NCBI GenBank assembly: GCA_037447605.1
Contig: CM074808.1
Coordinates: 1,076,220 to 1,140,219, forward strand
DNA: 64,000 bases
From: Zygnema circumcarinatum
Lineage: Eukaryota; Streptophyta; Zygnematophyceae; Zygnematales; Zygnemataceae
Reading direction: 5' to 3'
Part shown: positions 38,915 through 61,494 of the stretch, piece by piece
Position numbering within the stretch: position 1 is the first letter of the stretch
Layout of the letters: each line of letters begins with the position of its first letter
The notes under the pieces: model-generated
Databases searched by the model: none
Seen by the model: only the letters and a program-made list of their open reading frames with translations
Told to the model about the DNA's origin: nothing
Made by a program: the position numbers and the translations under genes

Positions 38915-41900
38915 TTACAGGATGCCCGTGCCAGATACTCCAAAGCTTTTCACTTCCACAATTTTGATAACAGAAGCGGCTCCAATGCGATGCAACGCAA
39001 CAACGGAATCTCCATCTTTGCACAGTCCACGTTCCTTCGCTGCCTCCAAAGCAGAGATCAGAATCTCGTCAGTGGCATCTGTGTCACCGGCTTTAGCGGA
39101 ACCCTCTGCTAGCAGAGGGATGAGCCCACGGCAGATGAGGGCATGACGTGCAGGAGATTCCTCACTGCAATTCCATGTCAAGCTATCAGTTGTTAATATT
39201 GGGACAGCAACAGACAATATGGGGATGGACGGTCGGTATTTTGCAACCAGCTTGGCAGTCGAACCACCACGAGTCAGCACGATAATAAGAGTCGCCCTGA
39301 CCTGAGAAATGCCAACAGAACATAGAGTCATCAATCTGAAAATTAGTCATAGTCGAAGTACAGAAAGTGGCAGGAATGACAACATAATGAGAAATAACAC
39401 ACCGGGAAGTATGTAACGTGGGCTTCCAAGCAAGCGTACTAGTGTGAAACTCCTGAAAATCACCCTGCAACGTATGACTAGGATTTTGAATGGATTGGCC
39501 CCCAAAGTTTGGCCTTACTACTAGTTCCAACATAGGAAAGACAATCAGAGGCAAGTTAGAACCCCAGTTCTCCATAAAGATGCACTGCTGACCTTGTTGG
39601 CTGTTCTGACTGCGGATGATGCAAGACTTTCCAGAGGACTCATGGGCAGCGAAACCTGCTTCATAATAGTTTTGAAGATGGATGCATAGTCCAGGGATGC
39701 TTCAGCTTCACGGCAGATATGCGACATAACAGTCACCGCTTCCACAGGATAGGCGCCGGCTGCTGTCTCCCCTGACAGCATAACACAGTCAGTTCCATCA
39801 AGTACAGCATTTGCAACATCAGTGGCCTCTGCGCGAGTCGGGCGAGGTGACTTGATCATAGACTCCAACATCTGTGTGGCAGTAACCACCGGCTTTCCTG
39901 CAAAAGAGGTCAATAAGCTGTCAGATGTCCAGATGTGGCTGAGCAAACAGTGCCGATTTTGACATTTTGCTGAAGGACTTGAAAGCGAAAGTTCAATAAA
40001 GCTTAGAGTCTCCCATACCTGCAGAATTGCACTTGTGAATCATCATCTTCTGGGCCAAGAAAATCTTTTCTGTTGGAATCTCCATTCCCAAATCGCCGCG
40101 AGCAACCATGATGCCATCAGACTCACGCAAAATGTCATCAAAGTTAACTAAACCCTCCTGGTTTTCTACCTGCGACAAGGTCATACAAACATATGCACAA
40201 TCCAGATTCAGTGATATGGACACAAAGTGGGTAGATTGCGTCGACTGTCTCGTGTCTCTGACATGATTGAACGCTCAGAAGAACAAAGGGAGATTACGTA
40301 TAATGGACCCAGGTGACGACTCAAACTTGACAACGATAAGTATCAGGCGATTCTACTGAAAATAGCTATTAGCAGAATATTGCAGGTGAGTACATATGTT
40401 GAAGAAAGCGTGAGTGCGTACAGCAAGAAAACAACAACATCACTAAGAGCAAGATACTCAGAGGAACTTAGTACATAACAACAACTCGCAGCTAAATAGA
40501 GTACCAGACAATTGCTGAGTAAGTTCACTGTCATCCAAAGAAGTGAAGTTGTCCAAAATCTAAAACTTCCAAATGCAAGTGAGCAACGTCAGAAGAACTA
40601 GAGGCATAGTTTGCATAGTAAAAGGGCCTCCACTATTAACGTGCATCCCTCCAGACCATCTTCGATCAGGAATCTCACAATAGACAGTTTAAGTGTGGTA
40701 AGACATGACATTTTCAGACTTATTTCTACTCACTGGAGCCTTACCTTTGATATGATCTGGATCGTTTTTGCATGGGGGCCCAGCAACTCCCGAATATTTG
40801 TGAGGTCAGAGCCCTTTCGCACAAAAGATGCAGCAATAAAATCGATTTTATTTGGCACTCCCCAGTCCAAAATGTCCGACTTGTCCTTCTCGGTTATGGT
40901 TGGCAGGTCTACAACCACACCAGGCAGGTTCACGTTCTTGCGCTCCCCCAGCATCGCTGTATTTTCACAGCGGCACTTCACCATGCTGCTCTCAGACATC
41001 CAGAAATTACACAAACGCCTGTCGGTTATGTCAGGAGCAGATCATTCAAAGGATCACTGTGCCAGTCGTCCATACTAACATGTTGAAAATAGCTGTATTG
41101 TTCATGCAACTAGCATGATTAAATGACTTTCTAAAAGAGCTGGCTGAGTACTCCCAGAACCCAAACTATTAAGGGTCTCAAAAAACCTCTCAAGTGGGAA
41201 AAATACAAAAAAGTAAAAACAGTGCTTCCGGAAAAGACGAATGCAAAAACCTGCCAAAATTGCAGAAGACTCGCAAACACCCGATGAGTTATCTGTGATC
41301 TATAGCACATTATGACCTAAACGGAACACTTAGTCCTGCAGTCAGTCCTGTCCCTGTCCTTTTGTCATGAAAACCCAGTGAAGACCAACATGCTGCCTCA
41401 AGTCTGGTCTTTGAACCATACTGCTATCAGCCTGCTCAATAAATCTTCATAAGTTTGATGCCAGAATTCTCACCCTTTCTCTGGGTGGCAGGACAGAACG
41501 TTGAGTGTGATGCTTCCATCTGCACAAAGAATGCTCATTCCCGGTTTAACGTGTTCCGCCAGTTTCGGATAACTCATGCAGATCGTCTCCGTGTCTCCTA
41601 TAAGGTTGTAATCTGTACTGATATTGATTTCCATGCCAGCCTTCAATAGAATCGGCCGTCCATCTTTCAGCATGCCCGTTCGAATCTCAGGACCCTGACC
41701 ATGCAACAATGCAAAACTATGTTAAGACGAGTAGCTCTGGAAACAGGAAAAAGCACAGCCTATGGCCATCAGCCATGGGCTCCAAAAATACTGAACTACG
41801 ACAATCTCAGGCATGCAACTGGTGTGCGGCAAATTCCAAGGACATCCAGCAACTAGGGATTCGCTACAGTTTAATTCTCTGAAAAGGTGGAACCCAGTCA

Positions 41901-43132
41901 ACCGTGTTGACGGAATTACACCACGTTGAGTATAACTTAAAGTAGGAGACAGAATGCTTCAAAAGGCTAAAGGCATTAATAATGGCAATCCCAGAGCTCA
42001 AAGCTTGCCCTCATAAGAGGGTTGCAAAACATACAATGGACCAAGAGCCATGGAAAAAGGAAGCAGAAACATTGCAGATATCAGTAACAAGGATACAGGC
42101 TGTAAAGTTTCTGCAGCATTTCCATTCGTAATGCGGCAGATACGAAGAAAATAATAAAAAAGGTGGACCATCCCAGTTGGGGCAAAAGGTCGATGGCTGT
42201 AGTGGCTCGCTAATACGTTGAATGCGCAACGTTCATAGACCATTACCATTTTAGATGCTGCAGCAGAGGGTCCTACCGAAAATGTATGTCTAACTGGTGT
42301 TCCTACTAAAAGCAATGATGACAGTAGGGATACAAGAAGAATGCCTGTCAATATGACAATCATTTTGCAAGGTAAAAAAGACGGTTGTCTTTCTCACTCG
42401 AGCATTCGAGTTAGTACCAACCAGCTAGAGAATGCATCTTGTCCTTGCGTCAGTTAAAGTAGGCCAAATGGATTGAAGCTGACCAGGCAATAAAACAGTA
42501 TGCGAAAGATTTGCCTTGCTCAGGGAAGCATTTTATAGAGAACAAAAGTTTTCATGACAGGCTTATACGTATGTCACATGACAAGCGACAAGTCATGCAG
42601 ATACTCCAAAGTTGACTGTAGCTGACCCATGATAGCCAAGATTGTGGTATGTCGGGCTATTCCCAAGAGAGCAATCGGCCAGACGAGCAGTAAAGTTCCA
42701 AAAAATAACCAAATCTTGCTATCAATGTAACAGCCAGTAAGAACAGATCCAGTAAAAACAATCTCTGAAGTCACGTCAAATGAAAAAAAAAAAAAACCGC
42801 ATTCAATAAGATAAATGCTAGATAAAGGAGCTCTAGGCTCGTTCACAGCAGCAAGTCAGCATTCCCTCCGTTTTCACCTTTGTATCCAGCAGCACTGCAC
42901 ACATGATCTGAGTGGATTGCATCGCTTCCCTCAAGTTCTCAAGAGTCTCTCTGTGATAGTCATGAGTCCCGTGCGAAAAGTTGAACCGCGCGACTGCCAT
43001 TCCGGCCTGAAGGAGCTTCTCCAGCACGGGCACCTCTCTGGACTTGGGCCCAAGCGTGCAGATGATCTTCGTCTTGGCAATGGGATGCGGGTGGCCATGG
43101 ATGATGGCATCGATGTCCACTTTGGAAGTCAT
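38915..43132 (-). CDS. Cytosolic pyruvate kinase
   Basis: Six exons join in frame: 43132-42878, 41694-41474, 40985-40745, 40169-40019, 39897-39593 and 39301-38915. They give 519 aa, typical of plant cytosolic isoforms. It starts [10 protein letters not shown] with no transit peptide. Motifs in order are [80 protein letters not shown] and [14 protein letters not shown]. Next is the C-terminal domain with [15 protein letters not shown] and the plant-type [18 protein letters not shown] segment. The enzyme converts phosphoenolpyruvate and ADP to pyruvate and ATP. The Lys and acidic metal ligands in FVRKGSD and RGDLGMEIP are intact. Confidence 0.95.
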
Positions 43133-43578
43133 GGCTGCTCTCGGCCCCCGCTTCCCTCCCCCTCTCTCTCCTCTCTCCTCCTCCCTTAGCTCGCGCGGCA
43201 GCACAACAGTCACACCAAGGGTTAGGGCGGAAGCTAGACTGAGCCTGGCCTGAGCTTGGGGGGAGAGCGGTGGAGAGGCCACAGCCAATGGATAGCCGCC
43301 ATGTCAGCAACGGGTGCAACGTGGCAGTCTTAGCGAGTCTCTCGATGCCACGTCGGAGGAACAATTTCGGAAAGGATCACGCTATCGCTGGTGTCTAGCT
43401 GCGATTCCGCAGTTCCAGTTCCCGTTTCACGGGTATTCTTTACCAGATTCTGAGGAATTCTGTGACTGGAGGCCGTTTCGAATTGCAGCGCTTCCATGGC
43501 CGGTTACTGTAAACTCGCAATTTTTACGGCATGGAGACAAAGACGGCCCGCATGGCCACCTGCTGCCATGGCCATGGG
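43133..43578. other. Pyruvate kinase promoter side
   Basis: No gene is recognised. A TTAGGG word at about 43221 on the plus strand may be a weak telo-box. The MITE at 43579 bounds the region. Confidence 0.4.
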
Positions 43579-43963
43579 TAGGGATGGCCCGCGTTATAAA
43601 TTCCGAATATATTATATAATTTACAACGGGTTTAAAAGTAGTAATATATTACAAAGTAAAACACTTTATTACATATATTATACCCACTCGTTTTGAACAA
43701 TTCCCGACCGTACTCGTACGGCCATACGGTCGTACCATGCCAAAATTAGGTCGTTTTGGCGTTGGCGTTGCGAAATGCGTCCGTCTGGTTCACTGTCTGC
43801 TCGTGCATCCGTACCGCATAATACCGTACAGTCGTTTGGTCGTACGACCGTCGGACCGTACATGTTGTAAAGGCGTTGTAAATTAATATATATCAGCCGT
43901 TATCTAGTCGTCACAGTTGTATAATATAATATATATTATATAGTCGTAACTAATCCATCCCTA
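43579..43963. mobile_element. hAT-like MITE, family 3
   Basis: Ends TAGGGATGG (43579) and CCATCCCTA (ending 43963) are inverted copies. Both sides carry the exact 8-bp direct repeat GCCATGGG (43571-43578 and 43964-43971). TA-GGG ends with an 8-bp duplication fit the hAT superfamily. The 385-bp interior has AT-rich subterminal parts and many CGTAC/GTACGG palindromic words, with no coding capacity. Confidence 0.88.
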
Positions 43964-44771
43964 GCCATGGGCCGCTGCCATGGATTTGGATCCATGGCCT
44001 TTTGCAGCGGAGACTTTTCTGTGGAGATGAGCAGCAAGAGGATGCGCGGACCAACAGCCAACGGTTGGCGGCGAGTCCGGCGAGTGCCGACTTTTGTCAC
44101 AACTTCTACGGGCTGTACGTGTCTCGTATTCCTTACATATTTAAAATCTATATAATATTGTTAATAATTCTTCATAATTTTATTCGTTTAAAATACCGCG
44201 TTTAAAATCGATTATTTATAAACTAAAATTCTATTTTCGTACGACCGGCCATTCCTATGAACAACACACGGCCCTCCACACCACGCCCACAACGTTGTCA
44301 TTGCACAACAACGCTCCATAGCGCTCCATGACAAGGCACGACGACGCTCCAAGACCCGCCCACAACGTCTTCCATGCACAATGTGTTGTTGTACTTGGAG
44401 CGATCGCCTAGCGCTAGCTCTGAAGGGCCGCTAGCGACTAACTGCCAGCATGGAAACCGTTCCTGGAGTAAACTGACGTCAGTTCCGTAATGCCGCACTG
44501 AACTGCTCGCATGTGCCCAGGCTGCGCTCCTTTTAAAACCGCGGGCGCCGAACGGGAAAGGGAGAGAGAGGCTTGCAACGGCGGGCGTTCACGTTCACGT
44601 TCAGCGGATTTGGGCCACATTGGACTCCCGGAAGGAGGAGGCAAATTCTGCAGAATACAGACACATACTAAAGCTCCTATTGACATGCTTTCCATTTTTG
44701 GGTGTATTGGATGTTCAGAGTGGAATCCCTGCAGTAGATCTTGAAGTCGAACACAATTGCAAGAGTCGGGA
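43964..44771. other. Intergenic before the Expp1-like gene
   Basis: No gene is recognised. An AT-rich part at 44125-44235 ending in CGTACGACCGG resembles the MITE interior to its left. Short imperfect repeats of an ACAACG/GCTCCA type occur at 44280-44400. Confidence 0.4.
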
Positions 44772-47215
44772 ATGGACTCGATATGTTTTGATAGACTTAG
44801 CCTCAAAGCAAGAATCTTAATATGTTCTATTGCAATTTTTGGGTTTTGTTTGAAGGTTTCAGCCGCAGCCATTGACACAAATCCAGTCTTCAGCCCCTGC
44901 GGTCCGTCTGCAGAAATTCAGAGGGGCGATGGTTTCACGTTTGCCATCGCCTTTGGCGCAGAGTCACGCTCGTGGGGAAATGTTTCGCTGTGCGATGCAG
45001 AATCGTTTGCTGTAAGTACCTCATCAATGTGAGTTCTGAAAGCTGTAGACGGTGGATTTCCAGGATTAATTTCTCTCTCTGAAACCAAGAGTAAGAAGGC
45101 TACAATGAACGATTTAGCTCGTGCATTTCGCTACGATCCATGTTCTTTCTTTTTCTAAGAAAACCAGGCTTTCCGAGCACGACTTGGATTCTTAGCATGC
45201 TATCCAGTGATAGCTTAATCTCAAAGTATTGCCACTTGTGGTTTTGACGTCTACAAAATCTTGAAGTTCCGATACTCAGACAGAGCATGAGATCATCGAA
45301 AGTTCGTGCATGCCTTTTCTGAAATCAGGGAGCGTTTCCTGGATTTTCCTTATGGGCAGAGCCTACCGACAGGTATACAGATGGCGGTTTTCCGACCCAG
45401 GGTCGACGAATTGGCCCTCATACGAATCAACAACGTTAGCATGGCGAACATAGAGACTACAGTATGTACTTTCTGGACGCCTTGGAGAAGTCACAGCAGT
45501 CCTATAATTTCACAAATGAGTAGGTTGTCTGCTTTGCTATTTGCGTCAAGCTACTGCGGCTTAATATTTTGGCTGCCAAATGCCTTACCTTGCATGAGAC
45601 TGGCGGTCATGAATGTTGGCTCCAGTTTATAAGTCAAACGGAGGGCGATTGCATGGGCCGTTAAAGCCTAAAATGTCCATGTTGACATGCTGATGGCGGA
45701 TGCAGCAGTCAGTGGTTATTGCCAGACACTCGAAACAGAGCGGGGATTGACTTGTTGACACCATGTTTATTTTTTAAGAATTTGGACGAGTGCACGTGAA
45801 AACCTGAAATTTCGTGTCTTGTAACTCGTAAGCGAAGCAGGCAGGGATCGACTTTTGTCTGTAGCTTATGTACAATCATAGCTAGTTTCCACTGGTGATC
45901 GACCAACTCTAATGCACTTTGCTTGGCAAAGCACAAACGTTATAGTCGTCATCGTATATGCCACTATCTGGAACCTTGACAACCATGTGTCTCTTTGTGC
46001 TTGGCGGATTCCATTAGTTCCCCGAAAGCTCTTTGGTGGTGTACTCCGGCGAGAATGGCAGCGTTTCCTCCGTACCACGGCTCTTCTTAAGCGAAGAGGT
46101 CAGTTGTGAGATGTTCAACTCGATTTGGAACCAAGCAAGGCTGCAGCTTCACGGGTACATGCCCGTGCTAATGCCAATAGAAGTTGCACAAAAACCTCTC
46201 CCGACGTCGTTGGAGAATTGTAGACTTCGATTTGAGCTCGTCTTCGTTGGAGTGGATACGGAGCTGGCACCAGAAATCAACCTCGCAATGCCTCAGTAAA
46301 CAGTAACTTGATTCATCTACAATAGAGCTTAATCTCCTATGACGAATTGCGTAGCGGCTTTATGTTTCAGATGCTGAGCTTTTTGCGAAGAACAGTAGAA
46401 GGATGGAGGCGCAAATGTTCTGTGTCTGAACTTGAAACTTTCCGCCCTGCGCAGGGCCGAGTTCCTTCTCTGATACTGATACTCAACTTTCTGCAAGGGG
46501 TCCTTTCTGAATTTCTCTGGTGAGCAACTCGTAGTGAGCTATACAGGAAGAAAATTCCACTGCCTCGAGTTAGCCGCATCAGGTTTTTTAACTTCAAAGT
46601 TTTAGCTGTAGCAATGTGGTCAGATCCTTTAGCTACCCAAACAAAACGCCCGTGCTACGTATTCACTGTCCCCTCCTCGGGGTTCACATGACCGGGTAAA
46701 AAATCTGGCTTTGACAACCTTATGTCAGGAAACGTTTGTTTCTGACGACATGGCACAGGAAAGACTTTGGATGCGGAACAAGCTCGGGATGCGATTCAAG
46801 CAGCCTGTGCTTCGATGGCGTGAATTGTGCCCTTCCTACGAGCCAATGCGGACTCTCCTCCGACCCTGACGCATGCCGCCTTGCAGTATGACCCTAGAAT
46901 CCCTAATTTTCCTAGAGAAGATTTTGCGGCACTACGATCAGTGAAGTTTTGGGCCTCAGATTGCGAACTTGCTGCAGTTTAACATGCCAAACTTGTCAGG
47001 GATGTCCTCATTTCACGTTTCATGGCATGGGTGGGTTGCAGATATACGTGGCGTTCTCTGGCACAGACAAGCACGACGCGGTGCTGAGCTCATACTTGGA
47101 GGTGCAAGAGATCGACAACTACTCCTTAACGGACCTTTACAAGTCTGCGAGCACTGAAGTGATAAACAATGCGGGCATAGACGAGGACAACGTGGACCAG
47201 ATCACGCAAGGCTGA
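44772..47215 (+). CDS. Expp1-like secreted protein
   Basis: Six short exons join in frame: 44772-45011, 45360-45461, 46018-46098, 46455-46519, 46759-46885 and 47042-47215. They give 262 aa. The N-terminus has a hydrophobic stretch (ILICSIAIFGFCLKVSA) reading as a signal peptide, then NPVFSPCGPSAEIQRGDGFTF. Exon 2 gives MAVFRPRVDELALIRINN. Exon 4 gives SLILILNFLQGVL. Exon 5 has at least six Cys (DFGCGTSSGCDSSSLC...NC...QC...C). Exon 6 gives VAFSGTDKHDAVLSSYLEV and a YSLTDLYKSA segment. This order matches the plant family annotated as Expp1 protein, whose biochemical role is unknown. Every exon is small, so single-frame searches miss most of it. Phases agree at all five junctions. It converges with PRP2, 253 bases away. 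Confidence 0.75.
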
Positions 47216-47468
47216 GAGAGCCGCCTCAACTATACTCTTGAGCCTCACTAGGCGTTGCCTTACAAAGGGAATTTGAGGACTGTGGTGATGATCCCACTAA
47301 CAGCCCTTTGTTTCAACACAACTGCCTATTCAAATATAGTTGCCATTGTCAGCTTCACTGGACGTCAGTCGTCGCCAAAATCTCATGTCTTCGGCCCGCT
47401 TTCGAAGAGGCTATATAAGTGGCAGACAATACTTCAGCCAATGGATGGAAAGAACCGCTTCTACTATC

Positions 47469-56906
<9,438 letters not shown>

Positions 56907-57271
56907 TGCGCCCGCTTGCAGGAGCCAGTGCTCTGCAGGCAGCGAGGCAAGCAGGCAGAGGAAGCAAATCCGCCTCCAAATCCTGAAGGTTTTTACTTTT
57001 TCGGACTCCCGGCGGCTGCCTTCAGAGCGGCCGCTCGCAAGCGACACATGCGAGAACGCACGCCTCAAAGGTTTCAGATTTGAGGCGGAGCTGAGGACTT
57101 GGGAGGAGTGTGGTAGTGGGGTGCATAGGGGAAGGATTTCAAGGCTGAGAGATTGCAAAGGCCAGAGGCTGTCCAGTAGTGGTATGTTGGGGAGTCTCCT
57201 GGAGTGTCGCAAGTGCAGGTTGAAGCCCTGCAACAGGCGAAAATCCTGCGTGCAGGAGGAAGCATTTCTCC
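56907..57271. promoter_or_regulatory. Divergent promoter region of PRP2 and ERA
   Basis: The start codons of PRP2 (minus, 56906) and ERA (plus, 57272) are 365 bases apart, so both leaders and both core promoters must share this segment. It contains no obvious TATA box next to either start. The open frames crossing it look spurious. Shared control of the two genes is an inference from spacing only. Confidence 0.55.
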
Positions 57272-60200
57272 ATGCTCCCTCGCCAATTCTTGAAGGGGCG
57301 TCCATTCAGCAGGTGGAAACACTTGTCTTGCTTTGCTGCTCACCTTTCGGAGGCGTTTGCTGGGCCTCATGACTCCATCGGGTCAAGGAACAAGGTTTGG
57401 GAGCAAATAAACAACAACGTGTCCGGTGGATGGTGGCTGCCTTTGCTAGGAAAGTGGCAAGAGCAGGTAATCAAATGCGCAGTCTCAGCTTTTCGAGGAA
57501 GCCTTGCCTCGCCCAGCTGTCATTATGCTGTCTGCAAACGCAATAGCAATATTCTGGTTACAAACGGTGGCCCAATTCCCCATCAAACATGGCCTAGCAA
57601 GAATAGACGGAGCTTTTCTACTAATGCTCTTCACGTACCTGAGCAGTCGATCACTGTAGAGGCGAAGATAATTGATAAGTCGACTGTTGCTGCACAGCCC
57701 ACATCAGCCTTGACACATGGTGCAAACGATTGTGCACATCCAACTGAATGTGTTTCGTCACAAACTTGTGAGGAATCAAACACATTGAATCGGACAAATG
57801 TAGATAGTCCAACTTCATCTGAAAGCAGGCAACATTTGGAAGAAAACTCGTGTGTGCGGAGAGATATTCATGCTGCCACCGAGTATGTAAATGAAAAAAA
57901 GGTGGAAGGAACTGAGCCTAGGGAGAAACCTGCCGATTCTGTTGTTTTTAGCGTAGGTGGAGTGAACTCGACAGCAGACAGTAACTCCAATGGAGATTTT
58001 GGGGAGAGAATTCAGCGGAATTCTGAAGGAGCTTTTCAAGGTCAGGAGCCAGAGAGGGCTAGTGACAATGAGATAAGCCCTACTCCTCGAGAGCGAGACA
58101 TGACTGGTGGAGATAGCGAAAGTTGGGTTGACGAGTCCAACAGCCATAATCTGCCTGATGTTGATAAGGAGCAGATACGAATTCGTTCTGCAGCTCGAAG
58201 AGCACTTGCCAGAAGCTCATTGAATGTGCGAGGAGTTGTGTCTGTGGATCAAGAGCAGTCGGTAGAGAACCGTCTACTGGGAGGGGAGTCACCAATCAAT
58301 GCAAACAATCTTGGTGCCGAAGGAGCCAAGGAACGAAGAGAAAAGCACATGGATATCGCCTCTTTAGCTGAAGCCCCAGAGGACGAGAAGCTCGAGTATA
58401 AAAGGAGAGCCGCTCACTTGACGCAAGCCATATTAGGAGGGCTTCTTGATGGGAGAAGGGTGGACGAGGATAATGAAGAAAATTTGGTAAAGGTTATTCC
58501 TGAGAGTGAGCAGCGCTCGTTGCGGATAGGGATCATTGGAGCGCCAAATGCAGGAAAATCAGTGCTTGCAAATACTCTGGTGAGTGTTTCGATTGCTGTA
58601 GAGGTTACAACCGACGAGAGAAAATCGGACAGTCTTGGCAGTCTATGGTTGTCGTGACATTCTGCGTTCAATGTTTTCGACCTTTCATTTGTTCGTTTAT
58701 GCTTTATATCATGCCAGTCATGTTGAAGTTTCATACATGACTCCTGGGTTATAGTCAGTGGATAACGCTTTGATGGTTGTCCTTCAATTCAGAAATCCGT
58801 CGTTTAATTAAACTCTCACAGCAGATGAAGCTTGGCCGCAATTTGCTCGATTCGTTCATTTTATTTCTGTTGTATGGAAACTCATTGGTCCGAAATGAGC
58901 TAGGGCCGACTGAGAAAAATTGGCATGAAGACGACCGAATGACAGACTAGCGCTCACTAGTTTGCAAAAATAAAAGACTGGGACCTGAGTGCCTGGGACC
59001 TGAATTTTTTCAGCTGGCAGGTAGTTCCACTTTGAGTCATTGCAGCTTGTAGAGTTTTTAAACTAGCAAACATTAACTATTCGGTATGGATGACGTGGCA
59101 ATATGGTCACAGGTGGGATCAAAAATCTCGGCTGTGTCTCGGAAGACAAACACCACAAGAATGGAAATTCTGGGTGTCTCAACCAAGGGAGATACGCAGC
59201 TGGTGAGTGCAGAAAGAAACCAGGTAGTCTAAAAACTAGTCTCTCAATGCTGCGGGAGAAATGAAATGTCTGCACTGTCAGAAATTCGTTCATCGGAGTA
59301 GGTCGGTAGGGCTAAATATCTGCTCGTTTGGTAATTCAAATGTGTGAGAAAAGCCTAAGGTCTACCCTCCAGAACTGACATCAGTAAAGATCATAGCTTA
59401 CTATGTAACTTTGAAGAGGTATACGATTGATAGAATCGTAACAGCACTAGAACAGTGACAGAATGCAAACTTGGGGTGGATCAGGGATTACTGTGAACCA
59501 TCCTCCCATGTGCCAATTCCTACGCTCTGTCTGAGTCTACAGCTCCATGGAGGTTCGTAATGGGTGCATCTAACTTAGTTTATAGCATCTCCGAGTTTGC
59601 GTGTGTAGCTCACCTTGTGGGTGCTCCTTTAGATTGTCAAATTAAAGTAGGACGCTCGAGTATACGTCTTCCAGCAGGGTCTTCCATGTCAGGGGATCCC
59701 CCACTTTTGTCTATGAAGTTGTCCTAGAAGGGCAAGGTCTGTCTGAATATACATGGAAATCATTTTTGTCTTGGTGTGGGAGGAACAGCTATTTTATGAT
59801 ACACCAGGAGTGGCGCCAGAAAACCCAAACCATCCACTAAGAGTTAAGAATCGACGGATGATGTCACATGCCTGGAGGGTTATGGAGGATTGCGAGCTAT
59901 TGATTTTGCTTGTTGATGCTGAGCGTCAAACTCGAATGTGAGTTCCACTAAATCTATGCAATCTCATGTTTCTCGTTTAACCAGAATGTTTAACAGGTCA
60001 GATTTTCAAACTGTTTTCCTACCTATGTTTGCATACTTTCTTAAGCTTGCAAAGAAAGTAAGCAAGCTTCCTTTACTTACTTAAAGGAAAGTAAAGTAAA
60101 GTAAAAGAACAAAAGAAGTACCTGAAGTACTGTTGTCTGCCGCCCAAGTCACCTCCTTCCTACCCGGATAGTCTGTGAGCTCATTGGTGTAACCTCAATG

Positions 60201-61494
60201 CTTCAATACTTCAATGCCAACCACTTCTTGTTGCTTGTGTCAGGCCTGATAGAAGAGTGGAGAGGCTCATGCAAAGAGTGGGGTCTGAGCTTCGAGCTGG
60301 CCAACGCCGTATAGCCTGCCTCAATAAGGTGGACTTACTGCGTGACAAACGCCTGCTGCTGCCTCTAGCTCAACGTCTACAGGAGCTCTATGCATTTGAG
60401 CGGTAGGGCTTCTTCAGTATGGGCCTTGTAAAAACGTCCAAAGGAACTTGTCACATTGTCCTGTGTTTCTTGGTTTTGGGTTTTCTCGGTTTTCTGGGTT
60501 GCTGTCCTTCGGAGGTGTGTGAAACTCACTCAAGAGAATCGCTCCTCTTATGTCCTGCAGGGTGTTCATGATCTCGGGCCTAAAAGGCAGTGGAATGCGT
60601 GAATTGGAGAAGCATCTCCAAGATGCGGTAGGTTCAACTTTTCCGCTTTAGAAGATGCTGTCGTCCATCATCGCCAGTCAAATCCTATGCAGTGGTCAAG
60701 TTAAAAGTGTGGCTTTACTTTCTCAAATGCAGGCAGTGCTGCGACCTTGGGAGGAAGACCCGTCACGAGTGACGACACAGTCGCAAACTCAACTCGCAGT
60801 GGAAATTGTCCGCGAGTGTATCTTTGATCGGCTTCATCAGGTACGTTAGGCTCCTTTACAGAGTGCCAATGCGTCTATAAATTATAGAGAAAATGAACAC
60901 CTTCACTGCTTGGAAGTTGTTCATTGGTTGATCCCAGGCAAAACAAGGACGACCGTTCTCGACTTAAGAAGAACTTTGCTCTCGGATGAAGCTAACGCTG
61001 CAGGTGGTCTGAACTGCAGGAATTGCCATACACTGTGGAGCAGCTTCCCTTGTCACATCGCCGGCTATCAGATGGTTCTCTGCGCATAGAACAAGTCCTG
61101 CTCGTTGCCAATGAGACGCAGCGAGCTGTAGTGGTGGGCAGTCAAGGAGAGACTATAAGGTACCGCTTCTGAATCCTGGAGTTAGTGGATGTTGCATCAC
61201 TGTGTCATGGAGAAATACATACTGTAATGTCCAAATCACTAATTGATTATCTCTATCTGCCTGGGAGTGGCACGTCCTAAAACCCATAGCTTTCCAGCTT
61301 TGAAGCCCACATTGGTGGCATGATCGTCTTTGCGGCTTTGCTCATCGGGTTGAAGCATGACAACGTCTGATTGGAGAGCTTGCACATGTGATGCTTGCAG
61401 GCAGATCGGAATAGCTGCAAGAAAGCAGCTTGAGACAATTTTCAACGAAAAAGTGCACTTGGTTCTTCAAGTAAAGAGTGCACGAAAGCGTTGA
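57272..61494 (+). CDS. ERA: ERA-type GTPase, probably organellar, with long N-terminal extension
   Basis: Eight exons join in frame: 57272-58579, 59113-59202, 59789-59937, 60244-60402, 60561-60627, 60733-60840, 61020-61159 and 61401-61494. They give 704 aa. G1 is GAPNAGKS (423-430), the switch region SAVSRKTNTT with the effector Thr, G3 DTPG (470-473) and G4 NKVD (543-546). The C-terminal KH domain has the GxxG loop VGSQGETI and ends ETIFNEKVHLVLQVK. ERA proteins bind the 3' end of small-subunit rRNA and act in ribosome assembly. The start MLPRQFLKGRPFSRWK is rich in Arg and lacks acids, which fits a mitochondrial targeting sequence. About 400 residues before G1 are acidic, Ser-rich and unlike other ERA proteins, which total about 300-440 aa. 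The last KH exon was found only by phase and motif. Confidence 0.92.
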
